Below are positions 15,122-24,745 of a stretch of DNA of 43,837 nt, piece by piece. The position numbers and the translations under genes are program-made. Numbering within the stretch: position 1 is the stretch's first letter; each line of letters starts with the position of its first letter. The notes beneath the pieces were generated by a model. That model made no database searches and was not told the DNA's origin. It saw only the letters and a list, made by a program, of their open reading frames with translations. The DNA lies in contig JAITIQ010000149.1 of NCBI GenBank assembly GCA_031279425.1, positions 1 through 43,837 on the forward strand, written 5' to 3'. The stretch comes from Accumulibacter sp. Its GTDB lineage: Bacteria > Pseudomonadota > Gammaproteobacteria > Burkholderiales > Rhodocyclaceae.

Positions 15122-16073
15122 TCCGCAGCTCGGTGCCGACGGTCGCTTGAACCATCTCCTGTCGATCGACGGCCTGCCGCCCGACACCCTCACGCATATC
15201 CTGGACACCGCCTCCAGCTTCCTGAAGGTGTCCGACCGCGAAGTGAAAAAGGTGCCGCTCCTGCGCGGCAAGAGCGTGTTCAATCTGTTCTTCGAGAACT
15301 CCACGCGCACGCGCACGACTTTCGAAATCGCCGCCAAGCGCCTGTCGGCCGACGTGATCAATCTCGACGTCGGGCGTTCCTCGACCGCCAAGGGCGAGAC
15401 GCTGCTCGACACCATCGACAACCTGGTGGCGATGCACGCCGACATGTTCGTCGTGCGCCATGCCTCCTCGGGCGCGCCCTACCTGATCGCCAAACACCTG
15501 CGCCGCGTCGGCCGCAAGGACGTGCACGTGATCAACGCCGGCGACGGGCGCCATTCCCATCCGACGCAGGGCCTGCTCGACATGTACACCATCCGCCATT
15601 TCAAGCGGGATTTTTCCGGGCTGACGGTGGTCATCGTGGGCGACGTCCTGCATTCGCGCGTCGCCCGTTCCGACATCCACGCGCTGCGCATCCTGGGCGC
15701 CGGCGAGATTCGCGTGGTCGGACCAAAGACGCTGCTGCCCTCGGTGATCGAGCACCTGGGCGTGCGCGTGTTCAACGATCTGGCCGAGGGAATCCGGGGC
15801 TGCGACGTGGTGATCATGCTGCGCCTGCAGAACGAGCGCATGAACGGCGCCCTGCTGCCCTCGGCGGGCGAGTATTTCCAATGCTACGGCCTGACACCCC
15901 GGATACTTTCGCTGGCCAGGCCGGACGCCATCGTGATGCATCCGGGTCCGATGAATCGTGGTGTCGAGATCGATTCGGCGGTGGCCGACAGCCCACGGGC
16001 GGTCATCCTGTCGCAGGTGACTTTCGGCATCGCCGTGCGCATGGCGGTGATGAGCATTCTGGCGGGGAACTAG
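15114..16073 (+). CDS. pyrB: Aspartate carbamoyltransferase catalytic subunit
   Basis: 319 aa. The carbamoyl-phosphate loop [13 protein letters not shown] is intact, as are the [12 protein letters not shown] loop, [29 protein letters not shown] and [12 protein letters not shown]. It catalyses the committed step of pyrimidine synthesis. It belongs to the class that forms a dodecamer with an inactive dihydroorotase homologue, and that partner is encoded 6 bp downstream. Confidence 0.97.
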   Translation: MPDPQLGADGRLNHLLSIDGLPPDTLTHILDTASSFLKVSDREVKKVPLLRGKSVFNLFFENSTRTRTTFEIAAKRLSADVINLDVGRSSTAKGETLLDTIDNLVAMHADMFVVRHASSGAPYLIAKHLRRVGRKDVHVINAGDGRHSHPTQGLLDMYTIRHFKRDFSGLTVVIVGDVLHSRVARSDIHALRILGAGEIRVVGPKTLLPSVIEHLGVRVFNDLAEGIRGCDVVIMLRLQNERMNGALLPSAGEYFQCYGLTPRILSLARPDAIVMHPGPMNRGVEIDSAVADSPRAVILSQVTFGIAVRMAVMSILAGN

Positions 16074-16079
16074 AAAACC

Positions 16080-17345
16080 ATGCAGGCGGAAAACATTCAC
16101 ATCCGGGGCGGCCGACTGATCGACCCGAAGAACGGCATCGACCGGCAGGCCGACGTCTTCGTCGCGGCGGGAAAGGTCCGCGCCATCGGCGAGACGCCGG
16201 CGGACTTTTCCGCGGCGCGCGTGATCGACGCGGCGGGTTGCGTCGTCTGCCCGGGGCTCGTCGACCTCTCGGCGCGCCTGTCCACGCTCGATTCGGATCT
16301 CGCCGCCGCGGTGGCCGGCGGCATCACCGCGCTGGCCTGTCCGCCGGACACCCAGCCGCCGCTCGACGAGCCCGGCCTCGTCGAACAGCTCGTCCGGCAG
16401 GCGGAATCCCTGGGCCTGGCGCGCGTGTTTCCCATCGGCGCGCTGACCCGGCAACTGGCGGGTGAAAGACTGTCCGAGACGGTGAGCCTCTCGCGTGCCG
16501 GCTGCATCGCCTTTTCACAGGCGACCCGGCCGATCTTCGATACGCAGGTGCTGTTGCGCGCCATGCAGTACGCCGCCACCTTCGGGCACGCCGTCCGCCT
16601 CCAGCCCCAGGATCATTATCTGGCGCGCCACGGCGTGGCGCACGATGGCAGGATCGCCGCCCGCCTGGGCCTGGCGGTCATCCCGGTATGCGCCGAGACG
16701 GTCGCCCTGTCGACCGCGCTCAATCTGGCCTTCGACACCGGCGTGCGCCTGCACCTTTCCAAGCTCTCGTCGGCCGCCGGCGTCGAACTGATCCGGCAGG
16801 CCAGGGCGCGCGGCCTGGAAGTGAGTTGCGACGTGGCCATCCATCACTTGCACCTTGCCGACGAGGACATCGGCTATTTCGATGGCCATGCCCGCTTTGA
16901 CCCGCCGCTGCGTTCGGCGGAGGATCGCGCGGGGCTGCGCGCCGCGGTGGCCGAGGGACTGGTGGCGGTCTGCTCCGACCACACGCCGGTCGGCGAAGAC
17001 GGCAAACAGCTTCCGTTCGATGAAACCTCGCCCGGAGCCGTCGGCCTGGAATTGCTGTTGCCGCTGCTGCTCCGCTGGGCGCGGGAGGACGAGGTGCCGC
17101 TTGCCGCCGCGCTGGCCCGCGTCACCTGCGACCCGGCGGCAATTCTGGGAATCGAGGCCGGCTCGCTCGAAGCAGGCCACCGCGCCGACCTTTGCGTCTT
17201 CGCTCCGGATGAGCCGTGGCGCGTGACGGCTGCGACGCTGCGCAGCAGGGAAAAGAACACCCCGTTCCTGGGCGGGGAGATGATCGGGCGGGTCCGCGCC
17301 ACGCTGGTCGGCGGGCGGGCGGTGTATGAGGCCGGGCAAACCTGA
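16080..17345 (+). CDS. pyrX: Inactive dihydroorotase homologue (PyrC', ATCase partner)
   Basis: 421 aa with the amidohydrolase layout of dihydroorotase. The zinc-binding HxH that normally follows PGLVDL is replaced by Ser64-Ala65-Arg66, and the later His ligands are also not in place (SDHTP is retained at the Asp site). Loss of HxH marks the PyrC'/PyrX group, which is catalytically dead but needed to assemble the ATCase dodecamer, as established in Pseudomonas. An active PyrC must be encoded elsewhere. It follows pyrB at 6 bp. Confidence 0.88.
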   Translation: MQAENIHIRGGRLIDPKNGIDRQADVFVAAGKVRAIGETPADFSAARVIDAAGCVVCPGLVDLSARLSTLDSDLAAAVAGGITALACPPDTQPPLDEPGLVEQLVRQAESLGLARVFPIGALTRQLAGERLSETVSLSRAGCIAFSQATRPIFDTQVLLRAMQYAATFGHAVRLQPQDHYLARHGVAHDGRIAARLGLAVIPVCAETVALSTALNLAFDTGVRLHLSKLSSAAGVELIRQARARGLEVSCDVAIHHLHLADEDIGYFDGHARFDPPLRSAEDRAGLRAAVAEGLVAVCSDHTPVGEDGKQLPFDETSPGAVGLELLLPLLLRWAREDEVPLAAALARVTCDPAAILGIEAGSLEAGHRADLCVFAPDEPWRVTAATLRSREKNTPFLGGEMIGRVRATLVGGRAVYEAGQT

Positions 17346-17367
17346 TTCGAATTTCCAGACAAGCCCG

Positions 17368-18636
17368 TCAGCGCGAAACCGCCCGGTGGCCGATGTCGTG
17401 GCGGAACTGCATGCCGTCGAAATGGATTTCGGCGATCGATTCGTAAGCCAGTTTCTGCGCCTGTTTCACATTTTCGCCAAGCGCCGTGACGCACAGCACG
17501 CGGCCGCCCGAAGTGACGATCCGGCCTTCCCGCTCCGCGGTTCCGGCGTGGAAGACGCACAGGTTCTCGCGCTCCGCGGGAAGTCCGGTGATCACGTCGC
17601 CTTTTCGCGGCGTTCCCGGATAATCGGCGGCGGCGAGCACCACGCCGAGCGCGACGCGCCGGTCCCATTCGGCCTCGATCTCGTCGAGCTTGCCGGCGAG
17701 CGCGTACTCGACGAGTTCGAGCAGGTCGGACTTCATGCGCATCATGATCGGCTGGGTTTCCGGATCGCCCATGCGGCAGTTGAATTCGACGACCTTGACC
17801 GAGCCATCCCCGCCGATCATCAGGCCGGCATAAAGGAAACCCGTGTAGGGGATGCCGTCGGCGGCCATGCCGCGCACCGCCGGCAGGATGATCTCGCGCA
17901 TCGCCCTGGCGTGGATTTCCGGCGTCACCACCGGCGCCGGCGAATAGGCGCCCATGCCGCCGGTATTGGGCCCCGCGTCGCCGTCGAAAATCCGTTTGTG
18001 ATCCTGGCTGGAAGCGAGCGGCAGCACGTTTCTGCCGTCCGACATGACCATGAAACTCGCCTCCTCGCCGTCCAGATAGTCCTCGATGACTACCCGCGCG
18101 CCGGCTTGGCCGAGCATGTCGCCGGAGAGTATGCCGTCGACGGCGCGATGCGCTTCGTCCAGGCTCATGGCCACGACCACGCCCTTGCCGGCGGCCAGCC
18201 CGTCGGCCTTGACCACGATCGGCGCGCCCTTTTCCTCGACGTGGGCGTGCGCCGCGGCGGCTTCGGTGAAGGTCGCGAAGGCCGCCGTCGGAATGTTATG
18301 GCGCAGCATGAAGCGCTTGGCGAAGTCCTTCGAGCTTTCCAGTTGCGCGGCAGCCTTTGTCGGCCCGAAGATTTTCAGGCCGCGCGCGCGGAAAAGGTCG
18401 ACGATCCCGGCGGCCAGCGGCGCCTCCGGGCCGACGACGGTGAGGTGGATTTTTTCTTTTTCGGCAAAGGCGGCCAAGGTGACGGGATTGGTGATGGGGA
18501 CGTTTTTCGCTCCGAACTGGTGCGCGGTTCCGGCGTTGCCGGGGGCGACGTAGACCGTTCGCAGTCCGGAGGACTTGGAGAAGCGCCAGGCCAGCGCGTG
18601 TTCGCGTCCGCCCGAGCCGATGACGAGGAGTTTCAT
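17368..18636 (-). CDS. purD: Phosphoribosylamine--glycine ligase
   Basis: 422 aa, full length. The N-terminal MKLLVIGSGGREHALAW, APGNAGT, VGPEAPLAAG and the ATP-grasp core with FNCRMGDPETQ are diagnostic. It makes GAR, the second step of purine synthesis. The start overlaps the upstream TfoX-like gene by 4 bp. Together with purH it forms a minus-strand purine cluster purH - tfoX-like - purD. Confidence 0.97.
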   Translation of the reverse strand: MKLLVIGSGGREHALAWRFSKSSGLRTVYVAPGNAGTAHQFGAKNVPITNPVTLAAFAEKEKIHLTVVGPEAPLAAGIVDLFRARGLKIFGPTKAAAQLESSKDFAKRFMLRHNIPTAAFATFTEAAAAHAHVEEKGAPIVVKADGLAAGKGVVVAMSLDEAHRAVDGILSGDMLGQAGARVVIEDYLDGEEASFMVMSDGRNVLPLASSQDHKRIFDGDAGPNTGGMGAYSPAPVVTPEIHARAMREIILPAVRGMAADGIPYTGFLYAGLMIGGDGSVKVVEFNCRMGDPETQPIMMRMKSDLLELVEYALAGKLDEIEAEWDRRVALGVVLAAADYPGTPRKGDVITGLPAERENLCVFHAGTAEREGRIVTSGGRVLCVTALGENVKQAQKLAYESIAEIHFDGMQFRHDIGHRAVSR

Positions 18637-18971
18637 TTGACGGAGTCCTTGCCTGTGGCTTTCTCGCGGGGCTTGGGCGGCGGGGTCGCGGCGGCGAGGC
18701 GGCGGACGACCCGCGCGGCGAGCGCCGCGTCGTCGATGTCGAGGATATAGTGCGATTTCGCGCCCGGATAGGGGACGCCGGACGGCGCTTCTTGCATGTC
18801 TTCGCGCACGCAGTCCCGTTGCTTCACGAATACCGTGTTGTCGCAGACGAGCAGGATCGGTTTGTCATCGACATAGACCATGTAATCGCCAAACATTTTC
18901 CTGTGGCGAATCGCGCCGACGCTGGCCAGCTGCCCGCACACGTATTCGACGAAATCAAGGGAACCGGCCAT
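18633..18971 (-). CDS. TfoX/Sxy N-terminal-domain protein
   Basis: 112 aa. LDFVEYVCGQLASVGAIRHRKMFGDYMVYVDDKPI is the TfoX N-terminal domain pattern. The Sxy C-terminal domain is absent, so it is one of the short TfoX-like proteins rather than the full competence activator. Its C-terminus is Lys/Pro-rich. It sits between purH and purD and overlaps purD by 4 bp. A link with purine genes is positional only. Confidence 0.82.
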   Translation of the reverse strand: MAGSLDFVEYVCGQLASVGAIRHRKMFGDYMVYVDDKPILLVCDNTVFVKQRDCVREDMQEAPSGVPYPGAKSHYILDIDDAALAARVVRRLAAATPPPKPREKATGKDSVK

Positions 18972-18983
18972 GTGATTGCGCTT

Positions 18984-20588
18984 TCAATGCCTGAAATGCC
19001 TTGCGCCGGTAAACACCATCGCGATGCCGTGCTCGTCGGCCGCCGCGATGACTTCCTCGTCGCGCACCGAGCCGCCGGGCTGGATGATCGCCGCCGCGCC
19101 CGCCTGGGCGAGCACGTCGAGGCCGTCGCGGAAGGGAAAGAAGGCATCCGAGGCGACGCAAGAGCCGATCAGCGATAGTCCGGCATTCTTCGCCTTCATC
19201 ACCGCGATGCGTGTCGAATCGACGCGGCTCATCTGGCCGGCGCCGATGCCGAGCGTTATGCCGCCGCCACAGAAGACGATGGCATTGGACTTGACGAAGC
19301 GGCCGACGCGCTCGGCGAAGAGCAGATCATCGAGCTGCCGGGCCGTCGGCCGCTTCTTGGTGACGACTGCAAGATCCCCGGCCTGCGCGCGGAAGTCGTC
19401 GGGCGTCTGCGCCAGCAGGCCGCCGCCGACGCGCTTCCATTCCAGCGCCTGGCATTTTCCCTGTAGCGGAACCTCCAGCACGCGCCGGTTCTGCTTCTCG
19501 CGCAAAAGCTCCCTGGCGGCGGCGGTGAAAGACGGAGCGATCATCACTTCGACGAAGTGCTTGCGCGCTTCCATCGCCCGCAGCACGTCGGCGTCCACTT
19601 CGCCGTTGAAGGCGACGATGCCGCCGAAGGCCGAGACCGGGTCGGTCTGGAAAGCCTTTTCGTACGCGCCGGACAGACGGGCGTCGACGGCCGCGCCGCA
19701 GGGATTGGCGTGCTTGACGATGACGCAGGCGGGCGCGTCGAAGGTCTTGACGCATTCCCAGGCGGCATCGGAATCCATGATGTTGTTGTAGGAAAGCTCC
19801 TTGCCCTGCAGGCGCCGGTAGGCGGCGATGCCGCCCGCGGCCGCGCCTTCTCCATGGGCGGCGTCGCGATAAAAGGCCGCCCGCTGGTGTGGATTCTCGC
19901 CATAGCGCAGGGTTTCCACGCGGTCGAAGGCGAGTTGCAGCCTGTCCGGGAAAATCGACGACGCCGGCGCGGCTTCGTCGGGACTGGCTTCCGCGCCTTC
20001 GGCGAGGCCGCTCAGCCAGTTGGCGATCATGCCGTCGTAGCGGGCGGTATGGCCAAACGCCTTCCTGGCCAGCGCGAAACGGGTCGCCAGGCCAAGCGCG
20101 CCGCCGTTGGCCCGCATTTCCTCGAGCAGCGCCGGATAGTCGTCGGGATCGGTGACCACCGCCACGCCGGCGTAGTTCTTGGCCGCCGAGCGCACCATCG
20201 CCGGACCGCCGATGTCGATGTTCTCGACGGCTTCCGCCAGCGTCACGCCGGGCCGGGCAATCGCCGCGGCGAAGGGATAGAGGTTGACGCAGACAAGATC
20301 GATCGCCGGGATGCCGTGCCGCTCGATCGTCGCCAGATGTTCGGGAACATCGCGGCGGGCCAGGATGCCGCCGTGCACCTTGGGATGCAGCGTCTTGACG
20401 CGGCCGTCGAGCATTTCCGGAAAGCCGGTGTAATCGCCGATCTCGGTCACGACGAGGCCGGCCTGCCGCAGCAAGCCGGCGGTGCCTCCGGTAGACAGCA
20501 GTTGGACGCCCTGCCCGGCCAGGCCCTGCGCGAATTCGAGCGCGCCGCGTTTATCGGAGAGACTGATCAATGCTTGGCGAATTTTCAT
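18984..20588 (-). CDS. purH: Bifunctional AICAR formyltransferase / IMP cyclohydrolase
   Basis: 534 aa from the ATG at 20588; a GTG 15 bp further upstream is a weaker alternative. The MGS-like N-terminal domain ([30 protein letters not shown]) is the cyclohydrolase. The C-terminal part ([23 protein letters not shown], the RVDSTRIAV and [12 protein letters not shown] segments) is the transformylase. It catalyses the last two steps to IMP. The upstream gap toward fis is full of repeats. Confidence 0.97.
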   Translation of the reverse strand: MKIRQALISLSDKRGALEFAQGLAGQGVQLLSTGGTAGLLRQAGLVVTEIGDYTGFPEMLDGRVKTLHPKVHGGILARRDVPEHLATIERHGIPAIDLVCVNLYPFAAAIARPGVTLAEAVENIDIGGPAMVRSAAKNYAGVAVVTDPDDYPALLEEMRANGGALGLATRFALARKAFGHTARYDGMIANWLSGLAEGAEASPDEAAPASSIFPDRLQLAFDRVETLRYGENPHQRAAFYRDAAHGEGAAAGGIAAYRRLQGKELSYNNIMDSDAAWECVKTFDAPACVIVKHANPCGAAVDARLSGAYEKAFQTDPVSAFGGIVAFNGEVDADVLRAMEARKHFVEVMIAPSFTAAARELLREKQNRRVLEVPLQGKCQALEWKRVGGGLLAQTPDDFRAQAGDLAVVTKKRPTARQLDDLLFAERVGRFVKSNAIVFCGGGITLGIGAGQMSRVDSTRIAVMKAKNAGLSLIGSCVASDAFFPFRDGLDVLAQAGAAAIIQPGGSVRDEEVIAAADEHGIAMVFTGARHFRH

Positions 20589-20757
20589 GAGAAAAACCTT
20601 CACGCTAAAGACCTCTGTTCAAACCACAAAAACCAAAAAACCCTAACCACGGGCCCGTCTCCTCCCTCAGCCGGTTGCGCCGGCAGCCTCTTCGAAGAGA
20701 TCGAAGAGGAGACGTCCCGGCTCCCTCTTCGAGGGATCTGGCGCGTAGCGCCGGAGG

Positions 20758-20830
20758 GAGGATTCATCGGGGATCACGCTTTCCGCCAATCCAGAATCAC
20801 CGAGATTCCTTGTCCATCAAGAAAGTCTGG
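20758..20830 (-). repeat. Dispersed repeat family R, copy R1
   Basis: On the minus strand this reads ...TTTCTTGAT...GGAATCTC...GATT...GGAAAGCGTGATCC...GATGAATCC, aligning along its length with R3 at 25820-25905. It is an intergenic repeat with no coding content. Percent identity was judged by eye at about three quarters. Confidence 0.65.
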
Positions 20831-20921
20831 AGAGTGTTGCCAAGTGTAATGGTGTTTCCGCAGCGTATTGAGTATCTGTGCGGAGTTGCCACGACGGTAC
20901 CATTGCTCACGCAACACTCTC
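20830..20921. repeat. 92-bp hairpin element with perfect 11-bp terminal inverted repeats
   Basis: Ends GAGAGTGTTGC (20830-20840) and GCAACACTCTC (20911-20921) pair perfectly. Pairing continues imperfectly inward through AATGGT/ACCATT, and an inner CCGCA/TGCGG pair closes the loop. It directly adjoins repeat R1. This is a MITE- or structured-RNA-like element. Confidence 0.65.
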
Positions 20922-20994
20922 AAGGTTTTTCTCGATCAGCAACGAAATTCTGCCAAGAGGGCGTATTCATGACTTGAGGATTCCCATCGATCAG

Positions 20995-21077
20995 CGGCTT
21001 GCTTCCGCGCGGACATTTGCCTTCCTCCCCCCGCCCGGCTTGCTTTCACACAGACGTTTGCCTTTCCCTCCCCCGCC
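20995..21077. repeat. Two tandem imperfect 41-42 bp units
   Basis: Units at 20995-21035 and 21036-21077 share CGGCTTGCTT at the start, a GAC(A/G)TTTGCC block and a CCTCCCCCCGCC-like end. The second unit runs into a perfect palindrome. No coding content. Confidence 0.6.
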
Positions 21078-21095
21078 GGGCGGGGGAGGGAAAGG
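21061..21095. repeat. 35-bp perfect palindrome
   Basis: Arms of 17 bp (CCTTTCCCTCCCCCGCC and its exact complement) flank one central G. It could fold into an extremely stable hairpin in RNA of either strand. It lies downstream of fis on the minus strand and may end the dusB-fis transcript, although no T-run follows. Confidence 0.75.
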
Positions 21096-21179
21096 CAGGC
21101 GGCGGCGCGTAAAGGAAGCCTAGTCTCTCGAAACCTGGTCTTCGAAGAAAAGGCGGTAAGCCGTTGGTCAGGCAAAAAG

Positions 21180-21231
21180 TCATCCCCTTCAAGATCACTG
21201 AGGTTCCTTGCTAATCAAGAAGTTTTTCCTC
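21180..21231 (-). repeat. Dispersed repeat family R, copy R2 (partial)
   Basis: On the minus strand it contains AAAAACTTCTTGAT, then GGAACCTCAGTGATCTTGAA, aligning with the first half of R3. The second half of the family unit is missing. It lies between the tandem/palindrome block and fis. Confidence 0.6.
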
Positions 21232-21274
21232 TGTATCTTGAGCGCCTCCCTGTGGTTCGCGTTTGCCGGGGCGC

Positions 21275-21514
21275 TCACCGCATCAACCGATACTCGTTGA
21301 TCTTCCGGCGCAGGGTATTGCGGTTGATACCGAGCATTTCGGCGGCCAGCGTCTGGTTGCCTCCGGCCTGGCGCAGGGTGACTTCGAGCATCGGCCGTTC
21401 CACGCTTTTCAACACCATGCCGTAGATGTTGCTCGGCCGCTCTCCATCGAGATCATGGAAATAGGCTTCCAGCGCGCCCTGGATGCAGGCGGAGATGTCG
21501 TTGGCCTTGTTCAT
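21275..21514 (-). CDS. fis: Nucleoid-associated DNA-binding protein Fis
   Basis: 79 aa. The C-terminal helix-turn-helix GNQTLAAEMLGINRNTLRRKI is intact, preceded by ERPMLEVTLRQAG. It is the short betaproteobacterial form; compared with E. coli Fis (98 aa) it lacks part of the N-terminal beta-hairpin arm. It bends DNA and regulates stable RNA genes and recombination. It overlaps dusB by 4 bp, the classic dusB-fis operon. Confidence 0.95.
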   Translation of the reverse strand: MNKANDISACIQGALEAYFHDLDGERPSNIYGMVLKSVERPMLEVTLRQAGGNQTLAAEMLGINRNTLRRKINEYRLMR

Positions 21515-22551
21515 GCGATGGGTCCTTCCCTTTCACTTTGCGCCGTTTCGCTGGCCGGGGCGTAATGGAGACGCTCATCCCGTTCGGCCAGGCCCAGAAA
21601 GAAATCGTCGATCGCCCGGCGCTGCCCGGCGACGTCGGACAGGCGGTTCATGCGCTGGCGAAATGCCGCCGAGCCGGGCAGTCCCCTGGTATACCAGGAG
21701 ATGTGTTTGCGCGCGACGAGCACGCCCGCGTCGAGTCCATAGAATGCGTACAAATCTTCCAGGTGCTCGAGGAGGATGCCGTGGATTTCGTCGGCGCGCG
21801 GCGCGGACTGCCGCGCGCCGGTCGCGAGATAGTGTTCGATCTCGCGGAACAGCCATGGACGGCCCTGCGCCGCGCGGCCGATCATCAAGGCGTCGGCGCC
21901 GGTCGCGTCGAGCACCTGCCGGGCTTTTTCCGGCGAGTCGATGTCGCCGTTGGCGACGATCGGGATGCGCGCCCCGGCCTTGAGCGCGGCGATCGTCTCG
22001 TACTCGGCCCGGCCCGAATATCCGCAGGCGCGCGTGCGCCCATGCACGGTGAGCGCCCGGATGCCGGAGCTTTCCGCGATCTTCAGGATCGCCGGGGCGT
22101 TGCAATGGTCGCGATCCCAGCCGGTGCGGATTTTCAGCGTGACCGGCGTATCGGGGACCGCTCCGACCACGGCTTCCAGGATGCGGCCGACTTGGGACTC
22201 GTCCTTCAGCAGGGCCGAACCCGCCATGGCCTGGCAGATTTTTTTTGCCGGACAGCCCAGGTTGATGTCGATGATCTGCGCGCCATGATCGACATTGTGG
22301 CGCGCCGCCCGAGCCATCGTTGCCGGATCCGATCCGGCGATCTGCACGGCGACCGGCGCGGCTTCACCCATGTGGTCGGCGCGCCGCCGGGTCTTGGCGC
22401 TGCCGTACAGGAGCGAGTTCGAGGTGACCATTTCGGAAACGGCAAGGCCCGCGCCCAGCTTGCGACAGAGCTGGCGGAACGGACGATCGGTGACGCCGGC
22501 CATGGGCGCGACGAACAGATTGTTCCGGAGCGGAAAACTTAGATAGCGCAT
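21511..22551 (-). CDS. dusB: tRNA-dihydrouridine synthase B
   Basis: 346 aa from the ATG at 22551. FMN-binding FVAPMAGVTDRPFR, the catalytic Cys in INLGCPAKKICQAMAGSALL, TVHGRTR and IVANGDIDS are all present. It reduces U to dihydrouridine in the tRNA D-loop. Transcribed first in the dusB-fis operon, it usually sets fis expression. Confidence 0.95.
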   Translation of the reverse strand: MRYLSFPLRNNLFVAPMAGVTDRPFRQLCRKLGAGLAVSEMVTSNSLLYGSAKTRRRADHMGEAAPVAVQIAGSDPATMARAARHNVDHGAQIIDINLGCPAKKICQAMAGSALLKDESQVGRILEAVVGAVPDTPVTLKIRTGWDRDHCNAPAILKIAESSGIRALTVHGRTRACGYSGRAEYETIAALKAGARIPIVANGDIDSPEKARQVLDATGADALMIGRAAQGRPWLFREIEHYLATGARQSAPRADEIHGILLEHLEDLYAFYGLDAGVLVARKHISWYTRGLPGSAAFRQRMNRLSDVAGQRRAIDDFFLGLAERDERLHYAPASETAQSEREGPIA

Positions 22552-22775
22552 GGAAAACACGGTACGGTGAGCGAAGGGCGCACATCCTACCCTTGTCGCC
22601 ATCAAAAAATTTGCTGCGGCGCTGGATTGAAATGATATTGGAAGGGATGAGAACGTCGCGGAACACACCCTGGAAGCAACCTCGACGTTTTTCCGGCTGT
22701 CGCGCGCGGGCCCCGACCCCGCCTTCTTCCCTAGCCGACTGCGCCGGCAGCGGCCCCCGGCCCAACCCACCCTAC
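22552..22775. other. Gap upstream of dusB
   Basis: About 220 bp before the CTTG microsatellite. No gene is seen. It should carry the dusB promoter on the minus strand. A segment near 22731-22756 (CCGACTGCGCCGGCAGC) resembles 20668-20685 upstream of purH, possibly another minor repeat. Confidence 0.35.
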
Positions 22776-22832
<57 letters not shown>

Positions 22833-22926
22833 AAAATTGTGTCGACGTTTCTCATTTTGTCAAGTTTTTTTGCAATTTTTTCATTCGCGGAAATCCCGGC
22901 GGGCGGAGGAGGGACGGAGGAATTAT

Positions 22927-22994
22927 CCTGGAAACCACAGTTGGACGTGCCCATGAGTGCGGTCCCGGAGTGTGCTGGCAAGGCGCGACGACGC
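22927..22994. repeat. 68-bp dispersed repeat, copy 2
   Basis: Matches 8420-8487 with four mismatches. Here it is fully intergenic, 107 bp from the argH stop. It is followed at 23011-23027 by GAGGACAGAGGACAGAA, the arm of the inverted-repeat element at 12464, so two repeat families are juxtaposed. Confidence 0.8.
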
Positions 22995-23101
22995 GGCAGG
23001 CTGGGTACCAGAGGACAGAGGACAGAACGGAGCCCCGTGGGGGAGAGTAAAGAGACCAGAAAAGCTTGCCATCACAGGCCTTGAATGGAAGAAATCAGTA
23101 C

Positions 23102-24529
23102 TCAACCACAATTTTCAGGATTATACGCTTGCCCGGGCTGCCGGGCGCGGGCGATGGCGGCGCGCACCTGTTCCGGCGCGGTGCCGCCGACGTGATTGCG
23201 CGCGGCCAGCGAGCCTTCGATGGTGAGTATCGAATAGACGTCGCCGTCGATCAGCGGCGAAAAGGCGCGCAGTTCGGAAAGCGGCAGGCCGGCGAGTTCG
23301 GCGCCGAGCTCGCCGGCGCGGCGCACGGCGCGGCCGACGGTCTCGTGCGCGTCCCGGAACGGCAGGCCTTTTCGGACGAGATAATCGGCAAGATCGGTGG
23401 CCGTGGCGAAACCCTGGCTCAGCGCCTGGCGCATCGCTTCCGCCTGGACGGTGAGGCCGGCGCCGACCATGTCGGCAAAGATGCGCAGGGTGTCGATGAG
23501 CGTATCCACCGTGTCGAACAAGGGTTCCTTGTCTTCCTGGTTGTCATGGTTGTAGGCCAGCGGCTGGCCTTTCATCAGGGTCAGCAGCGCGGCCAGGTGG
23601 CCATAGACCCGCCCGGTCTTGCCGCGCGCGAGTTCGGGCACGTCCGGGTTTTTCTTCTGCGGCATGATCGAGCTGCCGGTGCAGAAACGGTCGGCGATCT
23701 TCACGAAGCCGACGCGCGGATTCGCCCACAGCACCAGTTCCTCGGACATGCGCGAAAAGTGCATCATCAAGAGCGCCGCGGCGGCGCAGAATTCGATGGC
23801 GAAGTCGCGGTCGGACACGGCGTCGAGCGAGTTCTCGCACACGCCGTCAAAGCCCAGTTCGGCGGCCACGAACTCGCGGTCGATCGGGTAGGTGGTGCCG
23901 GCCAGCGCGGCGGAACCCAGCGGCAGGCGGTTGATGCGCCGGCGGATTTCGGTCAGGCGCTCGGCGTCGCGCCGGGTCATCTCGAACCAGGCCATCACGT
24001 GGTGACCGAAGGTGACCGGCTGGGCCACCTGCAGGTGCGTGAGGCCGGGCATCGGCGTGTCCGCCTCGCGTTCGGCGAGGGCGAGCAGGGCTTCCTGGAA
24101 CTGCCGCAGCAGAATCTCTATGTCGTCGATCGCGTCGCGCAGATACAGGCGAATGTCGGTCGCCACCTGGTCGTTGCGCGAACGGCCGGTATGCAGACGC
24201 TTGCCGGCATCGCCAATGAGCGCGGTCAGCCGCTTCTCGATATTGAGATGTACGTCCTCGAAGTTCAGCGACCACTCGAAGGCGCCGGATTCGATCTCGC
24301 CCGCGATCTGCGCCATGCCGCGCTGGATGTCGGAGAGATCCTCGGCGGAAAGAATGCCCTGGCGGGCCAGCATACGGGCGTGGGCCAGCGAGGCGCGGAT
24401 ATCCTGCCGCCACATGCGCCGGTCGAAGCCGACGGAGGCGGTGTAGCGAAGCACGAGCTTATCGACGGGTTCCGAGAAGGTGCCGTCCCAGGTGTATTGC
24501 GAGGCTTGGGAAGAAGTGTCGGAATTCAT
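23102..24529 (-). CDS. argH: Argininosuccinate lyase
   Basis: 475 aa, full length. The fumarase-superfamily signature [15 protein letters not shown], containing the catalytic Ser, is intact, as are [13 protein letters not shown] and [10 protein letters not shown]. It splits argininosuccinate to arginine and fumarate. It is divergent from the AlgZ-like kinase, a gene order common in Betaproteobacteria and Gammaproteobacteria. Confidence 0.97.
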   Translation of the reverse strand: MNSDTSSQASQYTWDGTFSEPVDKLVLRYTASVGFDRRMWRQDIRASLAHARMLARQGILSAEDLSDIQRGMAQIAGEIESGAFEWSLNFEDVHLNIEKRLTALIGDAGKRLHTGRSRNDQVATDIRLYLRDAIDDIEILLRQFQEALLALAEREADTPMPGLTHLQVAQPVTFGHHVMAWFEMTRRDAERLTEIRRRINRLPLGSAALAGTTYPIDREFVAAELGFDGVCENSLDAVSDRDFAIEFCAAAALLMMHFSRMSEELVLWANPRVGFVKIADRFCTGSSIMPQKKNPDVPELARGKTGRVYGHLAALLTLMKGQPLAYNHDNQEDKEPLFDTVDTLIDTLRIFADMVGAGLTVQAEAMRQALSQGFATATDLADYLVRKGLPFRDAHETVGRAVRRAGELGAELAGLPLSELRAFSPLIDGDVYSILTIEGSLAARNHVGGTAPEQVRAAIARARQPGQAYNPENCG

Positions 24530-24745
24530 GAAAGATGAGCGGTAAGATAGAATCTAGAATCAATGTATTTGGAAGGCCGGAAACCTCTTTCGGCATGGAG
24601 CGCGGAGAAGGACAAGGAAAGGGATGCCGGAAAGCCGTCACGCCGATTGGCGCCCCCGGTTCGTTGAACTTCGACCCGATCCTCGTCTTCAAAGGATTTT
24701 CTCCGTGTCTGCGCAGGGAAGGAGTCTTCGTCCATCGACCTCGAT

